This document shows positions 19,004-27,858 of a DNA stretch of 64,000 nucleotides, one piece after another. The first letter of the stretch is position 1. Each line of letters starts with the position of its first letter. Made by a program: the position numbers and the translations under genes. The notes beneath the pieces are model-generated. The model was not told the DNA's origin and made no database searches. It worked only from the letters and a program-made list of their open reading frames with translations. Source of the stretch: Pantoea septica (GTDB lineage Bacteria; Pseudomonadota; Gammaproteobacteria; Enterobacterales; Enterobacteriaceae); the NCBI RefSeq assembly GCF_002095575.1, contig NZ_MLJJ01000022.1, positions 1-64,000 on the forward strand, given 5' to 3'.

Positions 19004-19024
19004 CTGTAGCCAATGCTATTTACG
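19004..19024. promoter_or_regulatory. MntR box 2
   Basis: CTGTAGCCAATGCTATTTACG contains TAGCCAATGCTA, a second, slightly less perfect dyad directly abutting box 1 (same centre spacing of 21 bases, two helical turns). Confidence 0.6.
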
Positions 19025-19115
19025 AAAAATTTGAGCTTCTTTGTGCCTGGTTTACAATGAGCGCAGCAAATCCGTCTCGCTGCGCGGGTGCGGAGAATAA
19101 TAAAGAGGAAGCTGA

Positions 19116-19577
19116 ATGAGTCGTCGTGCCAAAAGTGGGGCCTCCGCGTCGCCCGGACCCCTGAAAGATGTTGAAGAGCATGTCGAAGGATTTCGACAGG
19201 TTCGCGAAGCGCATCGTCGCGAACTGATCGATGACTACGTTGAGTTGATCTCAGATTTAATCGGTGAATTTGGCGAAGCGCGTCAGGTCGATATGGCGGC
19301 GCGCCTGGGCGTTTCGCAGCCCACCGTCGCCAAAATGTTGAAACGCCTCAGCAGCGCTGGGCTGGTGGAACAGGTTCCCTATCGCGGCGTCTTTCTGACC
19401 GGGGAGGGCGAGAAGCTGGCGGCGGAGAGCCGCGCTCGCCATCATATCGTCGAAACCTTTCTGCTTGCGCTGGGCATCAGCCCGGAAACCGCGCGTCGCG
19501 ATTCCGAAGGCATCGAGCATCACGTCAGCGATGAAACGCTCGCCGTCTTCCAGAAGTTTTACGAAAGCCGACACTAA
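19116..19577 (+). CDS. mntR: Manganese-dependent transcriptional regulator MntR
   Basis: DtxR/MntR-family repressor that senses Mn(II) and represses uptake genes. The 153-residue protein has a basic N-terminal tail, a winged helix ([20 protein letters not shown], about 55-75) and metal-binding helices with [25 protein letters not shown] and neighbouring acidic residues. AGAGGAA precedes the ATG. Two MntR-type boxes lie about 90-130 bases upstream, suggesting autoregulation. It is followed 17 bases later by ybiR, so the two are probably cotranscribed as in E. coli. Confidence 0.96.
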   Translation: MSRRAKSGASASPGPLKDVEEHVEGFRQVREAHRRELIDDYVELISDLIGEFGEARQVDMAARLGVSQPTVAKMLKRLSSAGLVEQVPYRGVFLTGEGEKLAAESRARHHIVETFLLALGISPETARRDSEGIEHHVSDETLAVFQKFYESRH

Positions 19578-19594
19578 TCACCGGACTCGCTACC

Positions 19595-20704
19595 ATGCTC
19601 ACCGTGCTGCGCCCTTTTTTGCATGATCGTATTCTGCATTTGTTGTTAGCGCTCGGCGCAGTGTTGCTGCTGCTGGCCAATTTCCGCTGGGCGGATCTGC
19701 CCGGCGCCGTCGACTGGCACACCATCGTCACGCTGACGGGGCTGCTGCTGCTAACCAAAGGTCTGGAGATCAGCGGCTACTTCGACGTGCTGGGCGCGCG
19801 CCTGATTGGTCGCTTCCGCCATGAACGCGCGCTGGCGCTGTTTATGGTGCTGGCCGCCGCGCTGCTTTCTACCTTCCTGACCAACGACGTGGCGCTGTTT
19901 ATTCTGGTGCCGCTGACCCTGACGCTGCGTAAATATTCGCGCCTGCCTCTGTCCCGGCTGATCATCTTTGAAGCGCTGGCGGTCAATGCCGGATCGCTGC
20001 TGACGCCGGTGGGCAATCCGCAAAATATTCTGCTGTGGAGTCACGGCAAACTCAGCGTAGCCGGGTTTATCGGGCAAATGACGCCTCTGGCGCTCTGGCT
20101 GCTGGTGACGCTGCTGGCGCTAACGTGGTTCAGTTTCAAGCCGCGCGATATTCAAAAGCAGGGCAGCGACGAGACGCGCGCCTGGCAAAAGCCGCTGTTC
20201 GCCGTCAGCGTACTGCTCTATCTGCTGTTCGTCGCCGCGCTGGAATGGCAGATGACCGGCTGGGCGCTGCTGCTGATTATGGGCTGCTATCTGGTGATGG
20301 CGCGGAAGGTGCTGCTCGCCATCGACTGGAGCCTGCTGGCGGTATTTATCGCCATGTTTATCGACGTCTACCTGCTCACCCATCTGCCCGTGGTACAGCG
20401 TCACTTCGACGCCGTGTCGCACTTCAGCGACGGCGCAATTTACCTGCTGGCTATCGGACTGTCGCAGGTTATCAGCAACGTGCCCGCCACCATTCTGCTG
20501 CTGCAGAAGATCCCGCCTTCCGACGTACTCGCCTGGGCGGTGAATATCGGCGGCTTTGGCCTGCTGCCCGGATCCCTCGCCAATCTGATCGCGCTGCGCA
20601 TGGCGAAAGACCGCGCCGTGTGGTGGCAGTTCCATCTCTTCTCTATACCGATGCTCGCCTGGTCGATGCTGAGCGGCTGGCTGCTGCTGCGCCTGCTGCA
20701 CTGA
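19595..20704 (+). CDS. ybiR: YbiR family inner-membrane transporter
   Basis: Predicted anion/cation symporter of the ArsB/CitM-like ion transporter superfamily. The 369-residue protein has about ten membrane segments. The conserved FLTNDVALFILVPLT and NAGSLLTPVGNPQNILLWS stretches are the two substrate-site loops typical of this group, and VISNVPATILLL is a third. It is probably cotranscribed with mntR, which hints at a link to metal physiology, but the substrate is unknown. The Shine-Dalgarno sequence (CCGGA) is weak. Confidence 0.93.
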   Translation: MLTVLRPFLHDRILHLLLALGAVLLLLANFRWADLPGAVDWHTIVTLTGLLLLTKGLEISGYFDVLGARLIGRFRHERALALFMVLAAALLSTFLTNDVALFILVPLTLTLRKYSRLPLSRLIIFEALAVNAGSLLTPVGNPQNILLWSHGKLSVAGFIGQMTPLALWLLVTLLALTWFSFKPRDIQKQGSDETRAWQKPLFAVSVLLYLLFVAALEWQMTGWALLLIMGCYLVMARKVLLAIDWSLLAVFIAMFIDVYLLTHLPVVQRHFDAVSHFSDGAIYLLAIGLSQVISNVPATILLLQKIPPSDVLAWAVNIGGFGLLPGSLANLIALRMAKDRAVWWQFHLFSIPMLAWSMLSGWLLLRLLH

Positions 20705-20850
20705 CTTCCGCTGCGCTTAAAAAAATGTTGCAGGTTGTGCCTCTTTTGTCGGGAAAGGTCAAGAAACGCTGGAAAATGTCAGTTTACCATCTACTGTTTA
20801 TCTGACCTTTTATGCCCTGGAATTAGGGCGTTAGCTATGCGGAACTGACT

Positions 20851-21990
20851 ATGAGCGAGAATGAAAAAGGCGAATCTCATCAGGATGATGCGAAGAAAAA
20901 GCAGGATCCATCCAGTGAGCAGTCTGACCAGAATAACGATGAGCCAGAACGTAAAAGACCCGGCAAAAAACCGCTGATCATTCTCGCCGTGGTGGTGGTG
21001 ATCATGCTGATCGTCGGCTTCTGGTTCTGGTTCAGCACGCGCAATGAAGAGACCACCGACGATGCCTTTACCGAAGGGGATGCGGTCACCATCGCGCCCA
21101 AAGCCTCTGGCTACGTGGTGAAGCTGCTGGTTAAGGACAACCAGCGAGTAAGGAAAGGCGATCTGCTGGTGGAGATCGATCCGCGCGATACCCTGGCTCA
21201 GCGCGATCAGGCCAAAGCGCAGCTGGGTCTGGCGCAGGCGCAGCTGCATCAGGCGCAGGCGCAGCTGGCGCTGTCGAAAGTACAGTATCCGGCACAGCGC
21301 GACCAGGCGCTGGCCGATCAGGCGAAAGCCCAGGCTAATCTGCTGAACGCCGAGGCGGACTATCGCCGTCAGCGCGGCGTCGATCCGCGCGCCACCAGCC
21401 AGCGCAATATTGATACCGCCGCCGCACAGCTGCGTTCGGCGCAGGCGCAGCTGCAGAGCGCGAAAGCGCAGGTGGAAGTCGCCTCGCAGGTCGCGCTGCA
21501 AATTCGCCAGCAGGAAACCAACGTAGAAGCGCGACAGCAGCAGGTCGCGCAGGCGCAGGCGCAGTTGAATACCGCTGAGCTGAATCTGTCTTATACCCAG
21601 GTGCGCGCGCCGTATGACGGCTTCGTCACCAAACGCAACGTGCAGCTCGGCACCCTGGTGCAGGCGGGCAGTTCGCTGTTTTCGCTGGTGTCGCCCGATA
21701 TCTGGATCACCGCGAACTTTAAAGAGTCGCAGCTGGCGCGTATGAATCCAGGCGATAAAGTGGCGATTAGCGTCGATGCCTGGCCCGATATGGAGCTGGA
21801 AGGGCATGTCGACAGCATTCAGATGGGCTCGGGTTCGCGCTTTTCTACCTTCCCGGCGGAGAACGCTACCGGCAACTACGTGAAGATTGTCCAGCGCGTT
21901 CCGGTGAAAATCGTTATCGACAAAGGGCTGGATCCGAACCATCCGCTGCCGCTCGGCCTGTCGGTAGAACCTAAGGTCACCGTGGAATGA
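20851..21990 (+). CDS. emrA: HlyD/EmrA-type membrane fusion protein
   Basis: Periplasmic adaptor of a tripartite efflux pump. The 379-residue protein has a charged cytoplasmic N terminus (1-40), one membrane span (about 41-62), a split lipoyl/barrel-sandwich domain (VTIAPKASGYV... and LSYTQVRAPYDGFVTKRNV) and, between them, a long Gln/Ala-rich coiled coil (about 115-240). Its stop overlaps the start of the MFS gene (ATGA), and an outer-membrane factor follows. The emrA name is by family; no regulator gene is adjacent, and the pumped compound is unknown. Confidence 0.88.
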   Translation: MSENEKGESHQDDAKKKQDPSSEQSDQNNDEPERKRPGKKPLIILAVVVVIMLIVGFWFWFSTRNEETTDDAFTEGDAVTIAPKASGYVVKLLVKDNQRVRKGDLLVEIDPRDTLAQRDQAKAQLGLAQAQLHQAQAQLALSKVQYPAQRDQALADQAKAQANLLNAEADYRRQRGVDPRATSQRNIDTAAAQLRSAQAQLQSAKAQVEVASQVALQIRQQETNVEARQQQVAQAQAQLNTAELNLSYTQVRAPYDGFVTKRNVQLGTLVQAGSSLFSLVSPDIWITANFKESQLARMNPGDKVAISVDAWPDMELEGHVDSIQMGSGSRFSTFPAENATGNYVKIVQRVPVKIVIDKGLDPNHPLPLGLSVEPKVTVE

Positions 21991-23555
21991 GTCAGGCGCA
22001 GAGCTGGCAACCTTCCAGCAATCCCTGGCTGGTGGCGGTGACCGTCACGCTGGCGGTGTTTATGGAGATCCTGGACACCACCATCGTTAACGTGGCGCTG
22101 CCTCATATTGCCGGTTCGCTCTCCTCCAGCTACGACGAATCCACCTGGGTGCTAACCTCTTATCTGGTAGCGAACGGCATCGTACTGCCGATCTCCGCCT
22201 TTTTCAGCCGCCTTTTCGGCCGTAAGCAGTTCTTCCTGATCTGCATCGTGATGTTCACCGTCTGCTCGTTCCTGTGCGGTATCGCCACCGAGCTATGGCA
22301 AATCATCCTGTTCCGCGTGCTGCAGGGCTTTTTCGGCGGCGGCCTGCAGCCGGTGCAGCAGTCGGTACTGCTCGACTACTTTAAGCCGGAAGATCGCGGC
22401 AAAGCGTTCGGCCTCTCCTCTATCGCTATTATCGTCGCGCCCGTTATCGGGCCGACGCTGGGCGGCTGGATCACCGATAACTACAGCTGGCGCTGGGTCT
22501 TCTTTATCAACATCCCGGTCGGCATCCTGACGGTGCTGGCGATCTACCAGCTGCTGGAAGATCCGCCCTGGGAGCGGAAGTGGGCGAAAGGGCGGCTGAA
22601 GATCGACTATATCGGCATTGGGCTGATTACGCTGGGGCTGGGCTGCCTGCAGGTCTTTCTCGATCGCGGCGAAGATGAAGACTGGTTCGCCTCGCACTTT
22701 ATTGTGCTGTTCGCCACTCTGGCGCTGGTCGGCATCGTCGGCGCGGTCTACTGGCTGATGTATGCCCGTAAGCCGGTAGTGGATATTCTGGTGATGAAAG
22801 ACCGCAATTTCTGGGTCTCCGGGCTGCTGATGGCGGGCATGGCGATGATCCTCTACGGCAGCTCCGTGGTGCTGCCGCAGCTGGCGCAGCAGGATCTCGG
22901 CTACACCGCCACCTGGTCGGGACTGGTGCTGTCGCCGGGCGCGGTCCTGATCGTGCTCACCATTCCGCTGGTGCTCGCCCTGATGCCCCGCGTGCAGACG
23001 CGTTACATTATCGCCTTCGGCTTTACCTGCCTGGCGCTGGCGTTTATGTACTCCTCGACCCTGACGCCGGATGTCGACTTTAAAACGCTGGTGCTGATGC
23101 GCAGCGCGCAGTCTATCGGGCTGGGCTTTCTGTTCGTGCCGCTGACCACGATTGCATTTATTACTATTCCGCAGCGCCTCAACGCCGACGCTTCGGCGCT
23201 GTTTACCATGTTCCGCAACGTGGCGGGCTCCATCGGCATCTCGCTCTCGACCGCGGCGATCACCGAGCGCGAGCAGGTGCGATCGGCGCATATGGTGCAC
23301 AACATGACGCCGCTGAATGAGCAGTTCAACATCACCGTGCAGCACTGGGCGCAGGCGATCCGCGACTTTACCTCGGCGGTGGGCGATCCCGCCACGCTGG
23401 CGGCTGGTCAGCTCTATCAGGAGATGGTGGCGCAGTCGCGCATTCTGGCGTACATCGACGTCTTTACGGGCCTGAGTATCGTCGCCCTGATCTTGATTCC
23501 ATTTTGTTGGCTGCTGTCGCCGATTAAGAGCGAAGGCAGTGCAGGAGCACACTGA
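21987..23555 (+). CDS. emrB: DHA2-family (EmrB-type) MFS drug transporter
   Basis: Proton-driven exporter with about 14 membrane segments in 522 residues, the usual topology of the DHA2 family. Visible family motifs are LDTTIVNVALPHIAGSL in the first segment, the WVLTSYLVA and RLFGRKQ loop and the GPTLGGWI motif C of antiporters. It sits between the adaptor (4-base overlap) and the outer-membrane factor (1-base gap), giving a complete tripartite pump. EmrB-like function is assigned by family; the substrates are unknown. Confidence 0.92.
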   Translation: MSQAQSWQPSSNPWLVAVTVTLAVFMEILDTTIVNVALPHIAGSLSSSYDESTWVLTSYLVANGIVLPISAFFSRLFGRKQFFLICIVMFTVCSFLCGIATELWQIILFRVLQGFFGGGLQPVQQSVLLDYFKPEDRGKAFGLSSIAIIVAPVIGPTLGGWITDNYSWRWVFFINIPVGILTVLAIYQLLEDPPWERKWAKGRLKIDYIGIGLITLGLGCLQVFLDRGEDEDWFASHFIVLFATLALVGIVGAVYWLMYARKPVVDILVMKDRNFWVSGLLMAGMAMILYGSSVVLPQLAQQDLGYTATWSGLVLSPGAVLIVLTIPLVLALMPRVQTRYIIAFGFTCLALAFMYSSTLTPDVDFKTLVLMRSAQSIGLGFLFVPLTTIAFITIPQRLNADASALFTMFRNVAGSIGISLSTAAITEREQVRSAHMVHNMTPLNEQFNITVQHWAQAIRDFTSAVGDPATLAAGQLYQEMVAQSRILAYIDVFTGLSIVALILIPFCWLLSPIKSEGSAGAH

Positions 23556-23556
23556 C

Positions 23557-25092
23557 ATGAAGGTTATCTCTACACGCTCGCTGGCGAGACCGCTTAGCCT
23601 GCTGACGCTGGCGTTCTGGCTGGCGGGCTGCGCCGTCGGCCCCGATTACGAGGCGCCGAAGCCGCAGCTGCCCGGCGGTTATCACCTGATGGACGCGCAG
23701 CAGGCGTCGAAAACCGCGCCTGGCGCCGTCAACACGCGCTGGTGGCAAACCTTTAACGATCCGCAGCTCAACAGCCTTATTGACCGCGCCGTCGAGGGCA
23801 ACCTGACGCTGCAGCAGGCGGTGCTGCGCATCGCTGGCGCGCGGCAGGAGCTGGCGCAGGCGCGCGGCGGCCTCTTTCCCAGCCTGAACGGCAGCGCGAA
23901 AGTCACGCGCCAGCAGCTGGGGCTGGAGGGTCTGCTGAAAGCGAACGGCGCCACCGACCAGCTGGACAGCGAGACCGCCAGCCAGCTCAGCAGCCTGGAT
24001 CAGCCGGTAACGCTCTATCAGGGCAGCTTTGACGCCAGCTGGGAGCTGGATCTCTGGGGCAAAGTGCGCCGTCAGGTCGAACTGGCCGATGCGCAAACCC
24101 AGGCGGCTATTGAACAGCGCAACGACGCGCTGGTCTCGCTGGAGGCGGAGGTGGCGCGCGCTTACCTGCAGCTGCGCGGCGCGCAGGCGACGGTCGCCAC
24201 GCTGGAGCAGCAGATTGCGGTGGCGCAGCAGAGCTGGGAGCTGACCCAGAGCCAGCAGCGCAACGGGCTGGCGCCGCTTACCGATGTGGAAAATGCGCGC
24301 GCGCAGCTCAGTTCGCTGCAGGCGCAGCTGCCGCAGTACCAGTCGCAGGCGCGCCAGGCGATGAACGGGCTGGCGGTGCTGCTGGGCAAAACGCCCGGCG
24401 CGCTGGATAACGAGCTTTTTACCCCCAAAGCGATGCCCGCCTTGCCGCAGGTCGTGCCGGTCGGCATTCCCGCGACGCTGGCGCGCCGTCGTCCCGATAT
24501 TCGTCAGGCGGAGGCGACGCTGCACGCGCAGACGGCGAACATCGGCGTGTCGGTGGCGCAGCTCTTTCCCAGCCTGTCGCTTACCGGCCAGCTCGGGGTG
24601 CGCAATACCGATATCAGCTATCTCGACAACTGGAGCAGCCACTTCTATTCCGTCGGCCCCTCGCTATCGATTCCCATTTTCCAGGGCGGCCGTCTGGTCT
24701 CCAGCGTGAAGCTGGCGCGCGCCCAGCAGGCGAGCGCGGCGCTCGACTATCGTCAGACCGTGCTCACCGCGCTGCAGGACGTGGAAAACGCGCTGGTGAG
24801 CTATCGCGCCGATCAGGCGCGGGTCACGGCGCTGGATGAAACCACCGGGTCGCTACAACGCGCCTTCGATCTGGCCAGCGACAGCTATCGTCAGGGCATC
24901 TCGACCTTTATCGACGTGCTGGACGCGCAGCGTCAGCTGGCGCAGGCGCAGGAGCAGGCCACGCAGGCGCGCATGCAGAGCGCGCTCGATTTGGTGGCGC
25001 TCTATAAAGCGCTGGGCGGCGGCTGGGAAACCTATCAGAAGGTTACGCTGCCGCAGTTCGACGTTTTCGGCCCGGCCGCCAGCGCCAGCTAA
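23557..25092 (+). CDS. Outer membrane efflux lipoprotein, NodT family
   Basis: Outer-membrane channel of the EmrAB-type pump encoded just upstream. The 511-residue precursor has a lipoprotein signal ending in the lipobox LAGC (Cys25), the family start VGPDYEAP, WWQTFNDPQL, and two repeated OEP halves rich in Ala/Gln helices with VARAYLQLRG and ALQDVENALVSYR. The start at 23557 has AGGAG nine bases upstream; a GTG further upstream would overlap emrB and destroy the signal peptide. A lipidated NodT-like partner is common in Erwiniaceae-type EmrAB loci (inference). Confidence 0.92.
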   Translation: MKVISTRSLARPLSLLTLAFWLAGCAVGPDYEAPKPQLPGGYHLMDAQQASKTAPGAVNTRWWQTFNDPQLNSLIDRAVEGNLTLQQAVLRIAGARQELAQARGGLFPSLNGSAKVTRQQLGLEGLLKANGATDQLDSETASQLSSLDQPVTLYQGSFDASWELDLWGKVRRQVELADAQTQAAIEQRNDALVSLEAEVARAYLQLRGAQATVATLEQQIAVAQQSWELTQSQQRNGLAPLTDVENARAQLSSLQAQLPQYQSQARQAMNGLAVLLGKTPGALDNELFTPKAMPALPQVVPVGIPATLARRRPDIRQAEATLHAQTANIGVSVAQLFPSLSLTGQLGVRNTDISYLDNWSSHFYSVGPSLSIPIFQGGRLVSSVKLARAQQASAALDYRQTVLTALQDVENALVSYRADQARVTALDETTGSLQRAFDLASDSYRQGISTFIDVLDAQRQLAQAQEQATQARMQSALDLVALYKALGGGWETYQKVTLPQFDVFGPAASAS

Positions 25093-25371
25093 TCGCTTTC
25101 TCTCTGCTTACGGCTGCGGCATCTGTCGCAGCCGCTCTCTGCAACCGCGCCCTTATTAATGAAATAAAAATTTCTTTCTGCCCTCTGGCTGGCTTTTACT
25201 GAGGGTATGATTCATGCCGGCAGGTAAAGGGTGATGGCGCATAAATGTGATCAATCAAGCAAAAACAGGCGGAGCCTATGATTCACCGCGCAAAATTAAT
25301 ATTTCATATTTTATGTTTGCGATAGAAATAATCTATTTTCACTGGACATCTGCACACCATGGGGAGAAGAC
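25093..25371. other. Intergenic region before the sugar transporter
   Basis: No gene is seen. The latter half is AT-rich and presumably holds the transporter promoter. AAATGTGATCAATCAAG at 25244-25260 contains one half (TGTGA) of a CRP site, but the other half is poor. Confidence 0.4.
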
Positions 25372-26856
25372 ATGTCCAGAGAATCCTACCTTACGCTAAA
25401 TAAAGCCTCAGGGCCGAACAGCAACGCCCGCACCGAACCTTTTGTTAAAGTCATTGCCGTGGTCGCTACGCTTGGCGGGCTGCTGTTCGGCTACGACACC
25501 GGCGTCATCTCGGGTGCGCTGCTGTTTATGGACCCGGAACTCCATCTGACGCCGTTTACCACCGGTCTGGTGACCAGCAGCCTGCTGTTTGGCGCGGCCT
25601 TTGGCGCGCTGCTCTCTGGCCATTTCGCGGCAGCGGCCGGACGGAAAAAAATTATTCTGGTGTTGGCCGTGATCTTCGCTATGGGCGCTTTGGGCACCTC
25701 AATGGCGCCGGATGTGGCCTGGATGATTTTCTTCCGTCTGGTGCTGGGCGTCGCCGTCGGCGGCGCGGCGGCCACCGTGCCGGTCTATATCGCGGAAATC
25801 GCGCCAGCGAACCGACGCGGCCAGCTGGTGACGCTGCAGGAGCTGATGATCGTCTCCGGCCAGATGCTGGCCTATATCTCCAATGCCGGTTTCAACGCCG
25901 CCTGGGGCGGTGAAACGACCTGGCGCTGGATGCTGGCGGTAGCGACGCTGCCAGCGGTACTGCTTTTCTTCGGCATGATGTTTATGCCAGACACGCCGCG
26001 CTGGTACGCGATGAAAGGGCGCCTGGCCGATGCGCGCCGGGTGCTGGAGCGGACCCGCGCTCGCCAGGACGTCGAATGGGAGCTGACGGAAATAGAAGAG
26101 ACGCTAACGGAAGAGCAGCAGCAGCGCCCGCGGTTAAGCGAGCTGCGCAAACCCTGGTTGTTTAAGCTCTTTTTGATCGGTATGGGTATTGCGGTCATTC
26201 AGCAGCTGACGGGCGTCAACACCATCATGTATTACGCGCCGACCATGCTGAAAGCGGTCGGCATGGATGACAGCGCGGCGCTGTTCGCCACAATCGCCAA
26301 CGGCGTTATCTCAGTGTTAATGACCTTTGTCGGCATCTGGCTGCTGGGAAAAATGGGGCGGCGAACGCTGACCATGATTGGTCAGTTCGGCTGCACCGCC
26401 TGCCTGGTTTTTATCGGCGCGGTGACGCTGTTTATGCCGGAAACCGTTAATGGGCAGCCGGATATGTGGCGCAGCTATATGGTGCTGTTCGGCATGCTGC
26501 TGTTTTTAAGTTTTCAGCAGGGCGCGTTGTCGCCGGTGACCTGGCTGCTGCTGTCGGAAATATTCCCAACGCGTCTGCGCGGTATTTTTATGGGCGGCGC
26601 GGTATTCGCTATGTGGATCGCCAATTTCCTTATTTCGCTAATGTTTCCGGTGCTGCTGGCAAGCGTCGGTCTGGCAGGCGCTTTCTTTATCTTTGCGCTG
26701 GTGGGGATTGCAGGCGCGATATTTGTCATTAAATGCGTACCGGAAACGCGTAATCGCAGCCTGGAGCAGATTGAACACTATCTGCATGAAACCCTCTCAA
26801 GCGACGATGAGTTTGTGCGCGAACCCCTGAGACAGCCGGCAAATAAAACATCATAA
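25372..26856 (+). CDS. MFS sugar porter (sugar:proton symporter)
   Basis: A 494-residue major-facilitator protein with 12 predicted membrane segments and the sugar-porter signatures: GYDTGVISGAL in segment 1, AAGRKKIILV in loop 2-3, RLVLGVAVGGAA, PDTPRWYAMKGR before the central loop, QQLTGVNTIMYYAPT in segment 7 and VPETRNRSLEQIE after segment 12. It resembles myo-inositol/xylose/galactose-type symporters; the actual sugar cannot be named. GGGGAGA precedes the ATG. It is single-gene with a terminator and has no adjacent catabolic genes. Confidence 0.9.
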   Translation: MSRESYLTLNKASGPNSNARTEPFVKVIAVVATLGGLLFGYDTGVISGALLFMDPELHLTPFTTGLVTSSLLFGAAFGALLSGHFAAAAGRKKIILVLAVIFAMGALGTSMAPDVAWMIFFRLVLGVAVGGAAATVPVYIAEIAPANRRGQLVTLQELMIVSGQMLAYISNAGFNAAWGGETTWRWMLAVATLPAVLLFFGMMFMPDTPRWYAMKGRLADARRVLERTRARQDVEWELTEIEETLTEEQQQRPRLSELRKPWLFKLFLIGMGIAVIQQLTGVNTIMYYAPTMLKAVGMDDSAALFATIANGVISVLMTFVGIWLLGKMGRRTLTMIGQFGCTACLVFIGAVTLFMPETVNGQPDMWRSYMVLFGMLLFLSFQQGALSPVTWLLLSEIFPTRLRGIFMGGAVFAMWIANFLISLMFPVLLASVGLAGAFFIFALVGIAGAIFVIKCVPETRNRSLEQIEHYLHETLSSDDEFVREPLRQPANKTS

Positions 26857-26879
26857 TTAAAGGTTATCAATTTGAATCT

Positions 26880-26909
26880 GAGCCGGCGTCTGCGCCGGCT
26901 TTTTTTTAT
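26880..26909 (+). terminator. Terminator of the sugar porter gene
   Basis: AGCCGGCG and CGCCGGCT pair around TCTG, followed by eight T, 24 bases after the stop codon. Confidence 0.9.
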
Positions 26910-27281
26910 CCATTTGTGCCGAGGATTAACCTTTTCATGCTCGCTTACGCTTAACGCTCAGGCTGGCGTCATATGATCCAGGCAGACACTATTTGTAAAA
27001 TATCATGTAAAAAGCACTTTATATCGCCTCTTATCCTCAGGTTACAGGCGATTAAGCCCTTCAACCTTCAATGAAAACGATTTCAGCCGCGCGCTTTTAT
27101 CCGGTGGTGCATTGTTAATTCACCGTTAATAACACACTGAGAATTCCATTAAGTTTCTGCTATGGAATTTTACCTGCGCGCTTCGGAATTTTCTGGAGTA
27201 GAAAATTAATTTATTTTTTTATCTGAATTGGGTAATCTTGTCGCTACAGTTTTATTAAACCCCTTAGTCAAGGATAGTATA
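26910..27281. other. AT-rich regulatory region of the H-NS-like gene
   Basis: No gene is seen in 372 bases. The region is clearly AT-richer than its surroundings. An inverted repeat AATTCCAT (27142-27149) / ATGGAATT (27162-27169), centred about 125 bases before the start codon, is a possible operator. H-NS-type proteins often silence their own AT-rich promoters, which fits but is not shown. Confidence 0.45.
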
Positions 27282-27683
27282 ATGAGTGACGCATTTAAAG
27301 TTCTGAACAACATTCGCACATTACGTGCTCAGGCACGCGAACTGCCATTGAGCGATCTGGAAGAAATTCTGGAGAAATTAACCGTCGTCGTCACAGAACG
27401 TCGTGAAGAAGTGGAAGCTGAAGAAGCGCAGAACCGCGAAAAAGAAGAAAAGCTTTCTAAATACCGCGAAATGCTGCTGGCTGACGGTATCGACCCGAAC
27501 GAATTACTGGGCGCGCTGGAAACCGGTAAAAAACGCGCCAAGCGCGCGCCGCGTCCCGCTAAGTATTCTTATACCGACGAGAATGGCGAAGTAAAATCCT
27601 GGACCGGCCAGGGCCGTACTCCGGCGGCAATTAAAAAGGCGCTTGATTCCGGCAAAAGCCTTGACGATTTCCTGATCGGCTAA
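27282..27683 (+). CDS. H-NS family nucleoid-associated protein
   Basis: A 133-residue H-NS/StpA-type DNA-binding silencer. Residues 1-65 form the oligomerisation helices ([20 protein letters not shown], then a Glu-rich coiled coil). After a basic linker ([13 protein letters not shown]) comes the C-terminal domain with WTGQGRTP, whose QGR (110-112) inserts in the AT minor groove, ending SLDDFLIG. It is closer to H-NS than to StpA by eye, yet this is not the classical hns locus, so it is probably a paralogue. The start at 27282 gives the family N terminus; AAGGA lies upstream. Confidence 0.93.
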   Translation: MSDAFKVLNNIRTLRAQARELPLSDLEEILEKLTVVVTERREEVEAEEAQNREKEEKLSKYREMLLADGIDPNELLGALETGKKRAKRAPRPAKYSYTDENGEVKSWTGQGRTPAAIKKALDSGKSLDDFLIG

Positions 27684-27708
27684 ATTTACCCAATCCTTGC
27701 AAGTGGGA

Positions 27709-27742
27709 GCCGGTGGCCTGAACAGCCACCGGCTTTTTATTT
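27709..27742 (+). terminator. Terminator of the H-NS-like gene
   Basis: AGCCGGTGGC and GCCACCGGCT pair around CTGAACA, followed by TTTTATTTTT, about 25 bases past the stop. Confidence 0.9.
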
Positions 27743-27858
27743 TTCCCCCACTGCCAGCGGCTTGCCTCAGGCCGCACGCCTGGCGCTGGCATGCGTACGG
27801 CGATGTCTGGCATAATGGCCGCCGTTTTTTCCCTCACTCAGCCATAAAGGTCAATGCC

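Noticed and set aside
25244-25260. CRP site before the sugar porter
   Set aside because: Only one half matches (TGTGA); the second half is poor, so it was not listed as a site.
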